A stretch of 64,000 nt of DNA. Origin: Stratiolaelaps scimitus (Eukaryota; Arthropoda; Arachnida; Mesostigmata; Laelapidae). A program made the position numbers and the translations under genes. The notes below the pieces were generated by a model, which saw nothing but the letters and a program-made list of their open reading frames with translations, ran no database searches and had not been told where the DNA came from. This document shows, in pieces, positions 1 through 12,064 of this stretch. The stretch spans positions 10,044,001 through 10,108,000 of the forward strand of contig JABWDB010000004.1 of NCBI GenBank assembly GCA_019614645.1, given 5' to 3'. Positions within the stretch are counted from its first letter, which is position 1. The number at the start of each line of letters is the position of its first letter.

Positions 1-904
1 CGTTCCTCTATCGTCGAAGATAGAGATAGACAGCGTTTTACGTAAATCTTCATTGTAGTTTGGTGGTGGCAGTTGGTGTAGTGGTTTCTAGACCCATCTG
101 CTGCTGTGAGGCCTAGACACCATATCGTAAAAAGCATATAAAAGCAACTGAGCATGTTCACAGTAAATTTATACAACCTGTATCTATCTATCTATCTATC
201 ACATGCTTGATTGAACATGCCTAAATATATCTGGCAACTATCGTCGCAGCCTTCACAACGTTGGAGATATAATAATATGAGTCGGTACAACAAACTTTCA
301 GAATATAGTAGATACCTAAAGTGTTTCTTTAGCTTTCGACACAATCAGCGCCTTTGAAGCGGTTCTTGCGGAAAATATCCGCTCTTGCACTTGCCAATAG
401 GGAGAGGTTTAATTGCAATCCTCTCGTTCTACAGTACCTCCCGAATCAGCAACCTCTATCAAATGGATGCCTTTGTATATTGTGATCCTGCTGGCAGTGC
501 TATTTAAATATTCGAACAGGTACCCGCAATCGGCATTATACCATAACAGCCGGTAGTATATAATGCTGCCGTTGAAATGTATGATTATCTGAAAAATCTT
601 GACCATAAGCATGTTAACGATGTAATAATAATCATATGTCGTTTGGCGTCATCGTAAAGAGGGAACTGACTCGAAGTAATACTGAGCGACATTCCAGTAA
701 TCGAGGCTCAAGACTGCGTCATTTTTATGTTAGTCACCTGCTCGATTGACGAGCCAATTATTATTAGAAAGAAATTCGCCAAAACACAGTCACCGTCCCC
801 ACGTACACGAATCCTTGTCTGTTTAGCATAACTTGCACCAGATACTTGTTAGTGGTATTGTTAATAATGCAATTGTTCTCATTTCGGGAACATTCTGCCT
901 GCAG
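1..904. other. Intron or upstream DNA of the MAGUK gene
   Basis: AT-rich sequence before the first recognisable guanylate-kinase-like exon. I looked for the preceding GK exon, which should encode a GxLYGTS-type stretch, and did not find it, so earlier exons lie outside the window. The stretch includes a short (TCTA)n run near 181-200. No gene can be supported here. Confidence 0.6.
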
Positions 905-1042
905 TATCTGAAGATGCTGAAGAGTCCCGAGTTTATGTCGTACGTTGTCTTTATCGCGGCCCCGCCGATGCCGGAACTGAGAGGTTTACACGAGGGTGGA
1001 AGATACGGCAGTAAATACGGAAAACTCGACCTCAACCTCACC
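905..1042 (+). CDS. vari: MAGUK (varicose/MPP2/MPP6-like), GK-domain exon
   Basis: Internal coding exon of 46 codons, phase 0 at both ends. It follows a ctgcctgcag acceptor and precedes a gtgagt donor. The translation starts YLKMLKSPEF and continues through SYVVFIAAPPMPELRGLHEG. This matches the guanylate-kinase-like domain of membrane-associated guanylate kinases, where LK.LRT.EF.PYVVFIAAP..E.LR is characteristic of MPP2, MPP6 and Drosophila Varicose. These are scaffold proteins at cell junctions and synapses, with L27, PDZ, SH3 and GK modules. The GK-like domain usually binds phosphopeptides and has lost kinase activity. Only the C-terminal half of the GK domain lies in this window; the rest is upstream. 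The next exon is 1,223 bp downstream. The MAGUK assignment is firm. The subfamily rests on remembered family similarity, so the symbol is tentative. Confidence 0.8.
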
Positions 1043-2265
1043 GTGAGTATTCATCTTCCTCTACCCGCCCATTACTTATACGTCATTAGTACTCGTGCTT
1101 CATACACGGTTACGCTTGACACCAAATATTATTATGGATCCTTGTCAAACGGAAGAATAGTCCGTTTATAGGTGCATCTGTACCATGCCGATGTGTTTGT
1201 TTGTAATTTAAATAACGTAAGGGATATGTAACCGAACAGGCTATTAGGCTCGAAATAAAAACTTCCTTTGAAAATCAAACAGCCATCATTTGTCGTCAAA
1301 TCACAGGGAACAGTGTGAGACCATGTACGAGAACAAATTGTTCCCGAATTTTGAGCTTTCTTTTGTACTATTATATAATAGTTATTGTGGCTTTCCGCTA
1401 TCTTCGATGTATGGTAAACATTAATCTAAGCGAATGTGATCCTTTATGATTTGACAAAAGAGCTTTTACACACATCTGTATTTGGGCTAAATATTTGCAG
1501 AAAACGACAGTGATATGATGATTATAATATAATAAATTGCGTCTTGCTGTTATGAAATCATGTGCCTGTATGGCTTATGACGGCTGAAGATTGAAAATGA
1601 CTTGGGGAGGCATAAACTGGATATTGGATACCCTGTTTCTTTCGCTAGAGTCGTTGTATAAAAATTGAGAAGCTAACACGGATGCAGAGCTGAATTCGTA
1701 CTAAGAGCTACAGCGTTATATAGCTCATATTCTCACAGTGTTAATGCGAAACCAAATATGTACAGTGAAAATTATCGACCTATCCAAATTTTCCCAATTT
1801 GGAGAAAGCCTCGAGAAAAATGTCCTTCGTAAAAATGTCGTTTCGCAGAATAGCATAACATCAATATACTATTCGACGGCATAGTAGATTTTACAATAGT
1901 TTTAAAATGGATCGACACGAATACGTAGACAGTTCGGTTTGCACCCAACACTCACCTTTTTTTAGACGTCAACCTCCCTCAGGCGTACTCAATATGTCGT
2001 GCACCCAGTACATTGGTCGTTAACAAGTGAGTCGTTCATAGAGTCTTTCGAGCTTTTCAAATAATATCGTTTAGTATAGCGATTTGACTTTGCTGTTACT
2101 GGCACGAAATCAACTGCAAGCCTGAATGGGAATGTGGTGTCTTACGAACGTAGCCATGGAAAATCGCCCTGAGAAAATCGATCCGTTTATTTCTCCAATT
2201 GCTATCGCTGTTGTTGTTGTTGTTGATGTTGTTGTTGCTGTTGTTGTTCGTATTTGTGTTTTCAG
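1043..2265 (+). other. Intron of the MAGUK gene
   Basis: Bounded by gtgagt and a ttttcag acceptor. It holds AT-rich non-coding sequence with no supported exon. Its 3' end carries a (GTT)n microsatellite about 18-58 bases before the acceptor. Confidence 0.7.
2208..2248 (+). repeat. (GTT)n microsatellite next to a splice acceptor
   Basis: An interrupted GTT/GCT trinucleotide run ending 17 bases before the ttttcag acceptor of the second MAGUK exon. GU-rich tracts at this position can bind splicing regulators, but that is inference. Confidence 0.8.
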
Positions 2266-2334
2266 TTTGATCGCGCCATGAGCCGTCAGAGTCGCAGGGC
2301 TCTCACCCTCCAGAGCTTGGCTTCGCTACAAGAA
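2266..2334 (+). CDS. vari: MAGUK (varicose/MPP2/MPP6-like), linker exon
   Basis: Small internal exon of 23 codons between a tttgtgttttcag acceptor and a gtaagt donor, phase 0 at both ends, so it joins the flanking exons in frame. It encodes a basic, Ser/Leu-rich segment (FDRAMSRQSRRAL...). This sits in the variable loop of the GK-like domain, between the PELRGLHEG segment and the DEDLKRTIDESARL helix. In MPP2/MPP6 relatives this loop varies in length, so an extra small exon here is believable. Because its length is a multiple of three, it could be skipped without changing frame. A long G-tract begins 36 bases after the donor. Confidence 0.7.
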
Positions 2335-5300
2335 GTAAGTTTCACAAGTAGACGACTGCTACTGTGTCGGGGTGGGGGGGGGGGGGGTTAATCATCGGGC
2401 TCCACCCAATATCTGCAATACAGGGAAAAAACACTCGGTGTTGCAGTGTTGGGGATGAAATTCTAATCTCGAAGTGTCCAGGTGTTCCTTTCGGCTATCT
2501 TCCCATTATATTCCCATTATTGACAGCATAGGCCACCGTTGACCTCACTAGATGGTGAAGATGACCTCGATTTCGAGTCGCAGGTCGTGTGGCGAAATGG
2601 CCACAACTCGCACGAGCGCTTTGGGCGCCGCGATATGAATAAGCAATTTACAGCGGCAAATATACACCATCGCCCGAACCCAGTGCGACCCATAGCTCAC
2701 ACATTGTTCTACATTTATAGTAGTAGGTACTACTTAAGAAACACTATAATAGAAATAAGCAGCTTCCATCTTCCGCAGCCGAAGATCCAGAGTCTTCCTT
2801 TCTCGCTACATTTGACCATTTCGAACCTTGCTTAATGCATCTATGAAACGGGCATTGACTGCGTGGTTTCGAATGGTTCTAGCTGGCAATCCGCTTTACT
2901 TGACAAGTGCTGTTCACGACTTTAGGGGTCTTGGCTACGCATCATCATTTAGTCTTTAAAGCCTTTTACGAGCTCGAGCAATCCATTGACTATGTTTGCA
3001 GATATTTTCGCCTACACATATCCTTTAAAAATTGTCCTGGAACTCTGAACTGGTTATATTTAATGTAAAAGGAACGATGCCAACGTATGATCATTGGGAA
3101 GAAAATTGTTCACCGCAAGTCACCTTGGGCAACCGTACTCTGGACGAAATATACATGCATATCTCTAGAGCAGATTTATTCAACTATATAATAATATTAT
3201 ATATTCAAACATACAACGTGATACGAGCCGATATTTTCACTTATTTAAATAAATAAAAAAAAAGCGTATAGAGAGCCCTCCTCACTACGAAGCATTCAAG
3301 CGATTACAACTACATAGCCTAGTGACTCTTTAGCCTGCGAGAAAAAAATCTACTTTCTTCATACGAAGGTAGTTAAGTGCACATCAGTTCAGTGTCGGAC
3401 GAGCACAAACACATACACATGCGCCCACCATCCCTCTGTCTTCTAGGTGCCGTAGCAAAAAAAACGTTTAAGTGTGTACCCGGCACCGAATTCGTCTGAT
3501 TCTGATACCTCTCATATCCTCTCTCACGACGAACCGTTGCAGCAGTTGAGAACGCGTTCGCATGACCGTCTCTACCTCCGCCTGGCCTGCATCCGGGCTC
3601 AGGGCGGCACGGCAGTGAAATCACCGTATGACTTTGCAAACAACCCGAGAGGAATAGAGCGAGGAAAGCGAGAGGAAGAAAGAATGAAGGAGAGTAAAAA
3701 ATGTGATGAGTCTCTTCGGCCATGAGAAGAACTTCGTTCATCCTTCCCCGCGCTCAGGCCCCCTATTCCTCTCAGTCGCCTACGTTCGGTGTCGCCCGCC
3801 GTGGCTGTAGGCAGACAACGCAGCGCAGAGCGGCGCACGCTTTGTTTGGTGAAGAACTGCTCAATCTCTTACTTGCCTTTGCTCTCTCTCTCGCTTCCCT
3901 TCATGCGTTCTTATTCTCTCAATCATAGCCTGGGCTGTTTTCTTTCGTCGTCGCCATTTTCCCCTGTGTCTTCGTAGCCGCTGCGAGCCGAACGGCAGAC
4001 AGGGGAGAGCAACGAAATCTCGACATTTGGATTTTTGTCAATTTCCTTTTCCCCTTTGTATTTCTCCTTCCGGGCCAACTTCCTCTAGGCGACAAGAAGC
4101 GGCAGTAGGAGCGCGACTGGCGGCGGCGACGACGGGCAGAATACTAGTCCTCGGCGTCGGTTTCGGCGTCGTCAGTCGACGACAGCGGCCGTTGCTTCCC
4201 CTTGCTGGCGCTGCTTCTGCTGCCGGTGCCTGCCTGCTATTCCGGACACGTTTCCCGGGGCCCGGAGACCCTGCGGGGCACTCATGCTGGTTAGGTAGGT
4301 TAGTGGCAGTAGCGTCTCGGCGCTGGGCGTCGATGACGCCATAGCCGTGTCGTGCGAGAGGAACATCAGGGGTGGAGGTGGCAGTGGTGGGTGGGAGACG
4401 AAATTAGCTGCATTGTCCAATTGGGTGAAAATTATGTTACACCCCTTGCGCTCCCGCGGCTAGCGCTCACTGCAGCATGGTGCGCCCTGCTCGGTGCTGC
4501 TACACTCCCTATTCGCATTCCCGCCCAGGACGGCCCCTAGATAAAGGCCTTCTCAAGCGAGCGCGACGACCAGGACAATTCCACGACTTCTTCCCAACAG
4601 GCGCTGTCTCCTCGTCAACGGCAGTGGGCGGCATCCGAGGGAATTTGTGCTCCTTCGGCGTGAAGTCAGTAGCTCTAGAGTCATAATTCATCACCATTGT
4701 ATATGATGGTGGTGTGTTTATTTAAATGTTGCTGGGGCGTGGCGCGAACAGCGACACGCGCGAGGGGATCGCATCGTCGACGGTGCAACAGCGGAAAAAG
4801 GCAGAGATTTGAAGGGGAACAAATATCACAAATGAACGGCGGACGTTAAACGGCGAAGAAGTTACATTTATCTATGTCAAACGACAAACTTCGATTTCCA
4901 TGCCCCAATGGCATTGACCGTGGTGCCGAACGTTGCTGCGTAACTGCAGCATCTTAAAAGAGAATGAGGATGGCAGATATTGTACGCGCTGTATTCCTGG
5001 GTAATGCCATCAAGAGCAAATCAAAACGCGCGCACTATGTAGCTGTAAATTGATAGTTTGGCACAAACAAACACAAATCTCGCCTCGAGATATCGACTCT
5101 CCGCGTGGGTCTGCAGCTTTCAGGGTTTTATGATTGAACTATATAGCCACGGAAGCTCGGTTCTCGTCGACGACTGACTTTCTTGGTTTTCATCCAGGCT
5201 ATTCTTCATCTATTTTGCAGGTCACAGTCTTTAATACGTGACTGTTTATAGTTTTATTAAACCGTAATGCTTGCACCTGATGCACATGCAACATTATTGA

Positions 5301-7445
5301 CTACAATACTTATGCAACGCCCACCGCTCGTTGGCTTGTGCCACCGGGAGAACGCTGCTGTTGAACATCGTCAACAGTAATTATAACGTATACAAACTGA
5401 AAATATAGCATTGCTCACCTTCTCTGATAACCCCGATCTTCAGATACTATTATATACAAAAAGAAACTAAATCTAATACCATACATTGAACTATAGATTT
5501 CATCCAATGTGTTGTTCACGTCAGATATACATACGGAACATATATATACAAAACATACACAAGTATCTATTTACATATTGTCTATCTCGCATACGGTGGA
5601 CACACTGGCACAGAAATACGCCGAATCACAAATGTGCTGCGTAAAAGGGTTCGCCCAGACAGGGAAAAACAGTGCGACCAACGCTGCCGGAACTGTTGCT
5701 CCACTATCGGAGATGCGGGGCTGACACAGGCATGGCGCACCGCCATCCGACGATTCTTGTTAGACGCACCCGCATGTGCTACGTCTCCACTGAGCTGGTT
5801 CACTGTTGTTCATGACCCTGTTCTTCAACGAGACGCGTCTTCCTTGCTGCCTCCGCCCTTCCCTTTTTGGCCCAATGCACCTCGCCCCCGAGCCCATCTA
5901 GTTGGTCCCGTTGCCTGCAGCCGTAATCAGCTAAATTGCGCCTATTCAACTTAATAGAAACACCAGCAGCAGCAGCAAGCTTGCGGGCTGCGTGAGAGAG
6001 ACCGGGAGAAGGCGCTAGCGGGTGCACTAATAAAGTCAAGGTGTCACTGTGTTGGTGTGACACAGAGGAGCCGTCGGGAACAAGGAGAGAGACCTAGTCG
6101 GGGAAGCCATCGAGGGAAGAGAGGCGGCGCGAACGAAGGAGTCAGGACCGGCGTTCAAATGGTGCCAAGGGCCAGGGCTCAAGTCGGCCGGGCTAGCTCA
6201 GGACGGAAGTGCCAGCCAAGAAACACCACCTACGCTCCAGCATGGGTAGGGCTTGATGGAAGGAAGGAAGATCGAGGAACGAACTCAGGACAGCACTGCG
6301 CGCAGCGACGACGACACCGACGCGCCCTATTCCTCGGCCAAAGTGAGGGGGCCTTCACTTCGGCCTTTTCGAACCCGAAAAGAGTACCATGTCACCCGCC
6401 GGTAGCATAGCTCAAACTGAGACGGACGGATGGACGGATGGCCACAATTAGATTGATTGTTTTAAAGGCGCCGCTTGCCGTCGCCACCTCCGCCGCCTGC
6501 GGATGCTTTTTGGCCCTTCAGCCTGTCCTGACGGGCGAGCAATGGCTAAGGGGGTTAGCTGAGGATGAAGAAGGGGCCAAGCTCGGGTTCGCAGCGGCAG
6601 TGAACAATGTCGGGTGAATCCGAAACGGCTGCCCCTCTGATGTTGTTTCTGGCCCACTGTTTCCTATAGCCCGCTCTCACTATGAAGTCACCGCCTTTGG
6701 GATCTGCGCACTGCGGCGAGAGACAAGCCGACACGAGCCCATCAATTGAGGCGTATTAACAGATACATCTGCATGGGGACAAGCTGACTCAATGGCCGAC
6801 AGACGGACCAGCGCTGGTTTCGAACTGCAACATCCACCAAAAATGAAAATGGAGGCGAACATGAATGATTATTGCTCTGTGAGGTCCGAGGCTACAGCAC
6901 CAGCTGGCCGCTTTATGATTCATGATGACGGTACGGGTCCCGTACGAATAAATATTCGCTCCTCTTCTGTACATACGGGGGAAAGGAAGACAAGAAATAG
7001 GTTAACGCTAAGTTAAATTTGTGTATGCTGCCTGAGACTGTCGGCCGTTCAACACAATATCTCCTATATTCAGAGCACCTTATAGCTAGGGTGTTGAGAG
7101 TCTTGCCACCCGCCGTGCGGACGAGTTATTCATAGTGTCATCTATGGAACATTAATCGATCCATCACGATGTAAGGTCTCAACAAGGTTTATCTTAAGGT
7201 TTATCTCCTTGAGAGATAAAAAAAAAGAAAGATAAACCTTGAGTTTATCTCAACAAGATAAACTCAAGGTTAATCTTTTAAGAAACGCCAAAGCCAATTG
7301 GATCGGTAATACGACATATCAGTACATGTAAACAGTTCACAGGTACTCGAAAACGCATGGAGCGTCAGCAATGCAGCTGAGCCATTATGAATCTTCATGA
7401 GCAAAATTGATAACCTCGATGTTTCTACTTTCTTATTCATTTTAG
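2335..7445 (+). other. Long intron of the MAGUK gene with GC-rich islands
   Basis: A 5.1-kb intron bounded by gtaagt and a ttcattttag acceptor. It includes a G-homopolymer tract (about 2370-2387) and two GC- and CpG-rich stretches (about 3400-4700 and 5600-6900) that contrast with the AT-rich remainder. Several open frames of 60-117 codons occur in these islands on both strands, but none resembles a known protein and they overlap each other in different frames. The islands could be alternative promoters, first exons or enhancers of an unidentified gene. I cannot assign a coding exon in them. Confidence 0.5.
7231..7275. repeat. Near-perfect inverted repeat (hairpin) in the MAGUK intron
   Basis: Two 20-base arms, with a single mismatch, flank a CAACA loop. 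The core arm reads AACCTTGAGTTTATCT and its exact complement follows. Related copies of the AAGGTTTATCT/AGATAAACCTT word also occur just upstream at about 7190-7235, so this looks like a cluster of folded-back short repeats. It may be a relic of a small inverted-repeat element. Confidence 0.75.
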
Positions 7446-7622
7446 GACGAGGACCTCAAACGCACGATTGACGAAAGTGCTCGTCTGGAGCGACAGTTTG
7501 CAGCCTACTTTGACGCCACCATAGTGAATCACGCCTTCGACAAGACCTACGAACAACTTAAGGAACTTATAGAACGCACCAAAACTGAACAGCAGTGGGT
7601 TCCTGTGTCCTGGGTATTTTAA
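7446..7622 (+). CDS. vari: MAGUK (varicose/MPP2/MPP6-like), terminal exon
   Basis: Terminal exon of 58 codons plus TAA, entered in phase 0 after a cttattcattttag acceptor. It starts DEDLKRTIDESARLERQF, continues with YFDATIVNHAFDKTYEQL, and ends QQWVPVSWVF. This is the C-terminal end of the GK-like domain, where DxDLKKTVDESARIQRAY, YFDLIIVNxxLDxAFxxL and a C-terminal QWVPVSWV(Y) are the hallmarks of p55/MPP and CASK proteins. The last residue is Phe where most family members have Tyr. The nearest AATAAA motifs downstream are at about 7928 and 8053, giving a 3' UTR of roughly 300-450 bases. Confidence 0.88.
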   Translation, partial: DEDLKRTIDESARLERQFAAYFDATIVNHAFDKTYEQLKELIERTKTEQQWVPVSWVF

Positions 7623-7927
7623 TAATGCAATAACGCTGCGAAAATTGCGGGTATAGTTCTTGGCACAACGTAAGCCACAACTCGACAACCCGGCCGTAGA
7701 CTTCTCCAGCAATCGATCTGGTTGATTAGTGTGGTAATGCGACCTAGTGGCCGTGTGCTTACCACACTGACCCATAGAGACTAGCACACTTGGATAGTCA
7801 CCTCAAAATAGCCAATTCTATAGGACGCGGTCTAGGTGCTCGTCGCGGGCGCGAAGCACTCGCCCGAGAAATTTCACTGATAAACACACGCGCACATACA
7901 TAATACACACACATGTATACGTACATT

Positions 7928-7937
7928 AATAAATAAA
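7928..7937 (+). promoter_or_regulatory. Candidate poly(A) signals of the MAGUK gene
   Basis: Two overlapping AATAAA hexamers about 306 bases after the MAGUK stop codon, followed by a (TA)n tract. A further AATAAA lies at about 8053. Which one is used cannot be told from sequence. Confidence 0.45.
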
Positions 7938-9533
7938 CATATATATATATATATACTCGGCCGGGGCGGCCAAAACGGAAGGCGCAGACGGAGCTTCTCG
8001 TGAAGTAGACGATGCGAGGTGTCCTTATCATTAACAACACTGTCTACGTAGAAATAAACGCCCACACACCACAGCCGCTATGGAGGGTACAGACTCCCTG
8101 GTGACGGGCAAGTCATGGACTTGACGAGAAGGCGATGAGAGGTGCATATATATATATGTATATATATATACATATATCCAGTATATGCAATGATTCGCTC
8201 GTTATATAAGGACCTCACATAGGGCCTCATTCGCGTAACGCGCAACGGGTTGCTGCGCCCTGGACTTCTTCGTAGCAGTTCGTTAAGCCGTGGGGGCTGT
8301 ATGAACGGTTTGATAGAAAACAGATCGAAAGTCGAACACAATTCTGCCATAGTATATGCCTGAGCGTGTATTCTAGGAAAGGGTTGGTGTGCTTGTGAGT
8401 GTGGGTGCGCGTGTGTGTGAACTTGAATGAAGTGGAACAAGAGATGCGCATTTGCATGGTTTGGGCAAGAAATCCGTGCCAGATTGTCAACTATGTGGTG
8501 ACAACCCGAACGAACAACGAACCGATAGAGTAGTAAGCGAAGGACGAGCCGAACCACTGAGGGCAGATACAGACAATGATTTGGAAGCTCCGCCATTTTC
8601 AAGACCTCGAAACGCTATTTCTCGTATCGAGTATAGTCAGCAGACTGGCAGCTATTGCGGGCAGCAGGCCAAGTAGACATGACGTGCAGGAAATGATCTG
8701 CCGAAGAAAATCAGTTACGATCGACGAAGGAGAGTTTCGGGCGAGGTCCGACAACATGGATTACAACAACGGCGATGATCGAGATGGTTGAGAAAATCTT
8801 CAGAGTCCTAAAACAGGAGCTTAATAGCTCAGGGTTGTTTTAAAAACAGGCGAGTTTAAGAATAAGGCAAATGGAAGAACAAGAAGAAGCTGACAAGGAA
8901 TAATAATAATAATAATAAGCTAACATTTTTGTACATATATAGAAATTTTACTTGAGCATTATTTTTCGTCATAACGTACGCGACATCTCACTGGCCGTAG
9001 TCTTTCGCCAAGGAGTGAAGAGAGTCAATCGAGCATGTGTTGACAAGCCGTTGAATATAAGTAATCATTATCATCATATGAACAAGTAACTGAGTGGAAT
9101 CCATAGTTTGTCGACGGATATGAGTAAAATTTAAATCAAGACATTTTTTCTAACCGATTGTAAACCGATGAAATGTTGAATGTCGACGAGTTTCACTGGA
9201 CTAGCTAGACGTTGGCCATTGGATAGACGGTTATATCACGTTGGCCAGTTCGAATCGATTTATCAGGAGACGGTTGAACATTTCTCAACTTTCACGGATT
9301 CAGCTACGATTTTTGTCGTGAGCTTTTTCTCTTGTTTTTAAAAAGGTTACGTTTCACACGAAACTGTAGGACTGAGCTTCATGAAGAGCTGATTTTCGTT
9401 AAAAATAAACACTTTTATGTCGCACAGTGCCGTCCTACCTTCAGAGTAATATATATTTAAAAGAGAGAGAGAGAGCGAGCGAAACACCATACTGCCTCAC
9501 TTTACAAATGAACCATTCTATAAATGAAACATG

Positions 9534-9536
<3 letters not shown>

Positions 9537-9582
<46 letters not shown>
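9537..9582. repeat. (AT)n dinucleotide repeat
   Basis: An uninterrupted AT run of about 46 bases. Similar tracts recur at about 23516, 25131, 50970, 57356 and 58085. Confidence 0.95.
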
Positions 9583-9590
<8 letters not shown>

Positions 9591-10559
9591 TATAAATAAG
9601 TCATATTAAATAAATAAACGATCTGTATGTGAATGCTGTGTGTGATTCATGCATCAATAGATAGTAGTAACATACTGAGTTATTATACTAATCCATCAAT
9701 CGTGTTATAAAACGTGTTAAGAACACTTATCACGCTGCTGCAGATCAGGCGCCAATAAATACAGGGCCAAGTTCTATCTACGGGCAGTAAATGATTAGAC
9801 ATTCCTAATCAAGGTTTAGCTTTGTACACGTACTGCATCCAAAGAGGCTGGTAAGAAAATCACCTATATATCAAGGCTATTGCACTATGTGTCAAGAGTG
9901 AATCGAAAGTTCTCTGGGAGAAACGCCTCATGTCTTCGGATCCAAAGTGTGAAGATGGTGAGAGGAACCTATGAAAACGCCTCGATGCCTCAAGTGAAAC
10001 GAACACATATTTATTGATTGATTGATGCCAGATAATGCAGGTGGCTAGAGGAACGTGTTATTCCTAAATTATCTGAGTCACGTCATACAATATAACATGC
10101 TCGTTACCCTTTAGAAAAAGCGACGTTTTTCGTCGAAATTGATTTGCCCTCGGACGAGCACAATTCAAAGAACGAACTGTCTATTTAGCGTTCCTGTAGA
10201 ATACCTCAATGAACGTCAGCGTAAAGGTAAGGTAACTGCTCTGTTGTCAATTTTCCCGCCACAAAGTGAAATCGTGTAGGCAACCATATCAGGCAAATTC
10301 AGCTGCAAGATGCTGCCGGCTTAATAACCGCCAATACCTTTTGTATTGCACAAGATTTATTCAAACATACAATAATTAGGAATTGTTTCTAGGGCTTAAT
10401 AATATTCAGCCCCTGAAAACACGACAGGTCTCCAGCGAAGTGGCATATCATATGTGCACTTTGTTCTAAAAGTGTCTTACGTTCATGCGATTCAATGAGA
10501 TTATGCCGCAGAGTGTACGTTCCATTGCGCTCCACAACTAATTATATAGGTTACTTTCC

Positions 10560-10605
<46 letters not shown>

Positions 10606-10789
10606 CGAGAGAGACATCGGAATGTCTCTGGAGGCGTCCGTGCGTTTGAAGAAAATTTCATCGTCTCAAAAAAAGAGTTGTCATCTGTTGGTGTTAACGA
10701 TCGCTTTTCGTACGTCATATAAGATAAGGTGCTCCGGGACCATACTGAACAACGTCTTCTACAGATGGATGTAGGTGGACGTACCGATG

Positions 10790-10834
10790 GCAGTACCGTG
10801 GACGTTAAATGTTGGCTGAGAGTCAGTCCAAAAA
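10790..10834 (+). repeat. Dispersed short repeat, copy A
   Basis: A 45-base segment beginning GCAGTACCGTGGACGTTAAA and followed by TGTTGGCTGAGAGTCAG. It matches two other places in the window (14110-14156, plus; 26579-26626, minus) over its whole length with few differences. The surrounding 159-codon open frame (10729-11208) runs through the repeat and matches nothing I know, so I do not call it a gene. Confidence 0.75.
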
Positions 10835-11713
10835 CCTCGGTGCCACTGCTAGAAATATTTTGCAGCCTCTGGATGTACCAATATTTGGACAATTCAAAAC
10901 GCGACTTGCCTGACAAAATGGTAGGTAAATTACGATCTCTGACTTCTTTTTTAAGGAGGTTGAGGGATAAAATCTTCAATAAGACACCACAGCTTTACAT
11001 CTTATGTATGAATCGCTGTGATAGTGCCGTCCATTGGGCACATACAAAACGATCTTTGACTTGGCAAGAAATACGTCTACCAAACGAAGCTGTTCACGAC
11101 TTTTACAGCCAACCATCGAACGAGTTGATTCTCAGCCATGCAAACAGTGACATCGTATCCTACACTCCCGGTTATATACCCTATGACTATACAGGACGCA
11201 GTATTTGACGTTTCTAATTGTCGTTTATCCGTAAATAATCATTATTCGTCAGTGTCAGGAGGTTAGAAATGCGAAGAATCTCTAGAGAATGAATTCGGAT
11301 GAATTTTCCCTCCGCGAAATGCAACGGGTTCTTCTGCGATTGTGTGTGACGCGCTTCCTAAGCTGACGAACCGCAGACGATCTTCGCTAGAGAGAAATAC
11401 ACGAATCGCGCAGACGTTAGCGCAAATAAAAAGCTCATTGGCGATTTCGAAGTGGTTTGAGAATGTCCCACTCTACGTTACGGCCTCGTTGTCTACTTGT
11501 TCTATTCGCCCTTCCCTATTGAATAGGTTACTATCATTTCCATATTCAGCGATGTAGTATACCGTGAAAGAACGTCGACCAGTAGGAGCTTTGGGCACGC
11601 CAACGTCGCCAATTTAGCTAGCTGCTCATTCCCATAGCAATATATCCACTCAGTAGATAACTCTGCAAAACGACGCGGGTGCCTTGACTTACGGCTTGAT
11701 GCGTCTAGCCTAG

Positions 11714-12064
11714 ATCCCATTAAGCCTAGCTCATCAAGCTTTAACCGTCCCGGATGACGACGACGACGGCGGTAGCGTAGCAGCAGCAGCCATAGCAGCA
11801 CCATCACCAGCAAACGGCCACGCGAATCCATCTGCACAGACGGCTCCGAGCGATGCGGAGGAGACGTTGCGTAAAGGGACGGCGACGACCAGCCACACAC
11901 TCGGGGTCATGTTGCAACAACCGAACGCGGGCAAGCGTACATGTGTGCAAGCAAACCAACTGACTTTGGTCTCGTTCCAGCATTGGGCAGCATTGCCGGA
12001 GACGAAGCAGCGTTGGCCCGTTGTAACTGGTGCAAACCGACTGCAAAAAGAGAACTCGTCGTAA
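11714..12064 (+). CDS. Possible coding segment, Ala/Asp-rich, unknown
   Basis: A 116-codon plus-strand open frame with no convincing ATG. It starts with an acidic PDDDDDGGS run, then an Ala/Pro-rich stretch, a hydrophilic middle and an ENSS end before TAA. It lies in a GC-rich island. Alternative open frames of similar length occur on the minus strand over the same bases (11502-11900, 11734-12123 and 11804-12139), so strand choice is uncertain. No domain is recognised. It could equally be a chance frame in a CpG-rich regulatory region. Confidence 0.18.
   Translation: MPLSLAHQALTVPDDDDDGGSVAAAAIAAPSPANGHANPSAQTAPSDAEETLRKGTATTSHTLGVMLQQPNAGKRTCVQANQLTLVSFQHWAALPETKQRWPVVTGANRLQKENSS

Larger units (their letters stand above)
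7623..10550. other. 3' UTR, then intergenic DNA without a recognisable gene
   Basis: The first few hundred bases are probably the MAGUK 3' UTR. The remainder is AT-rich, with (AAT)n at about 8899-8918 and a (TA)n array at 9537-9582. No exon or element could be supported. Confidence 0.5.

Noticed and set aside
9195..9265. tRNA-like A-box and B-box (AGTTCGAATC)
   Set aside because: The arms do not pair into a cloverleaf and there is no tail or repeat partner. At best a lone chance match.
10729..11208. 159-codon plus-strand open frame
   Set aside because: It runs straight through a dispersed repeat copy, matches no family, and a 142-codon frame is open on the opposite strand.
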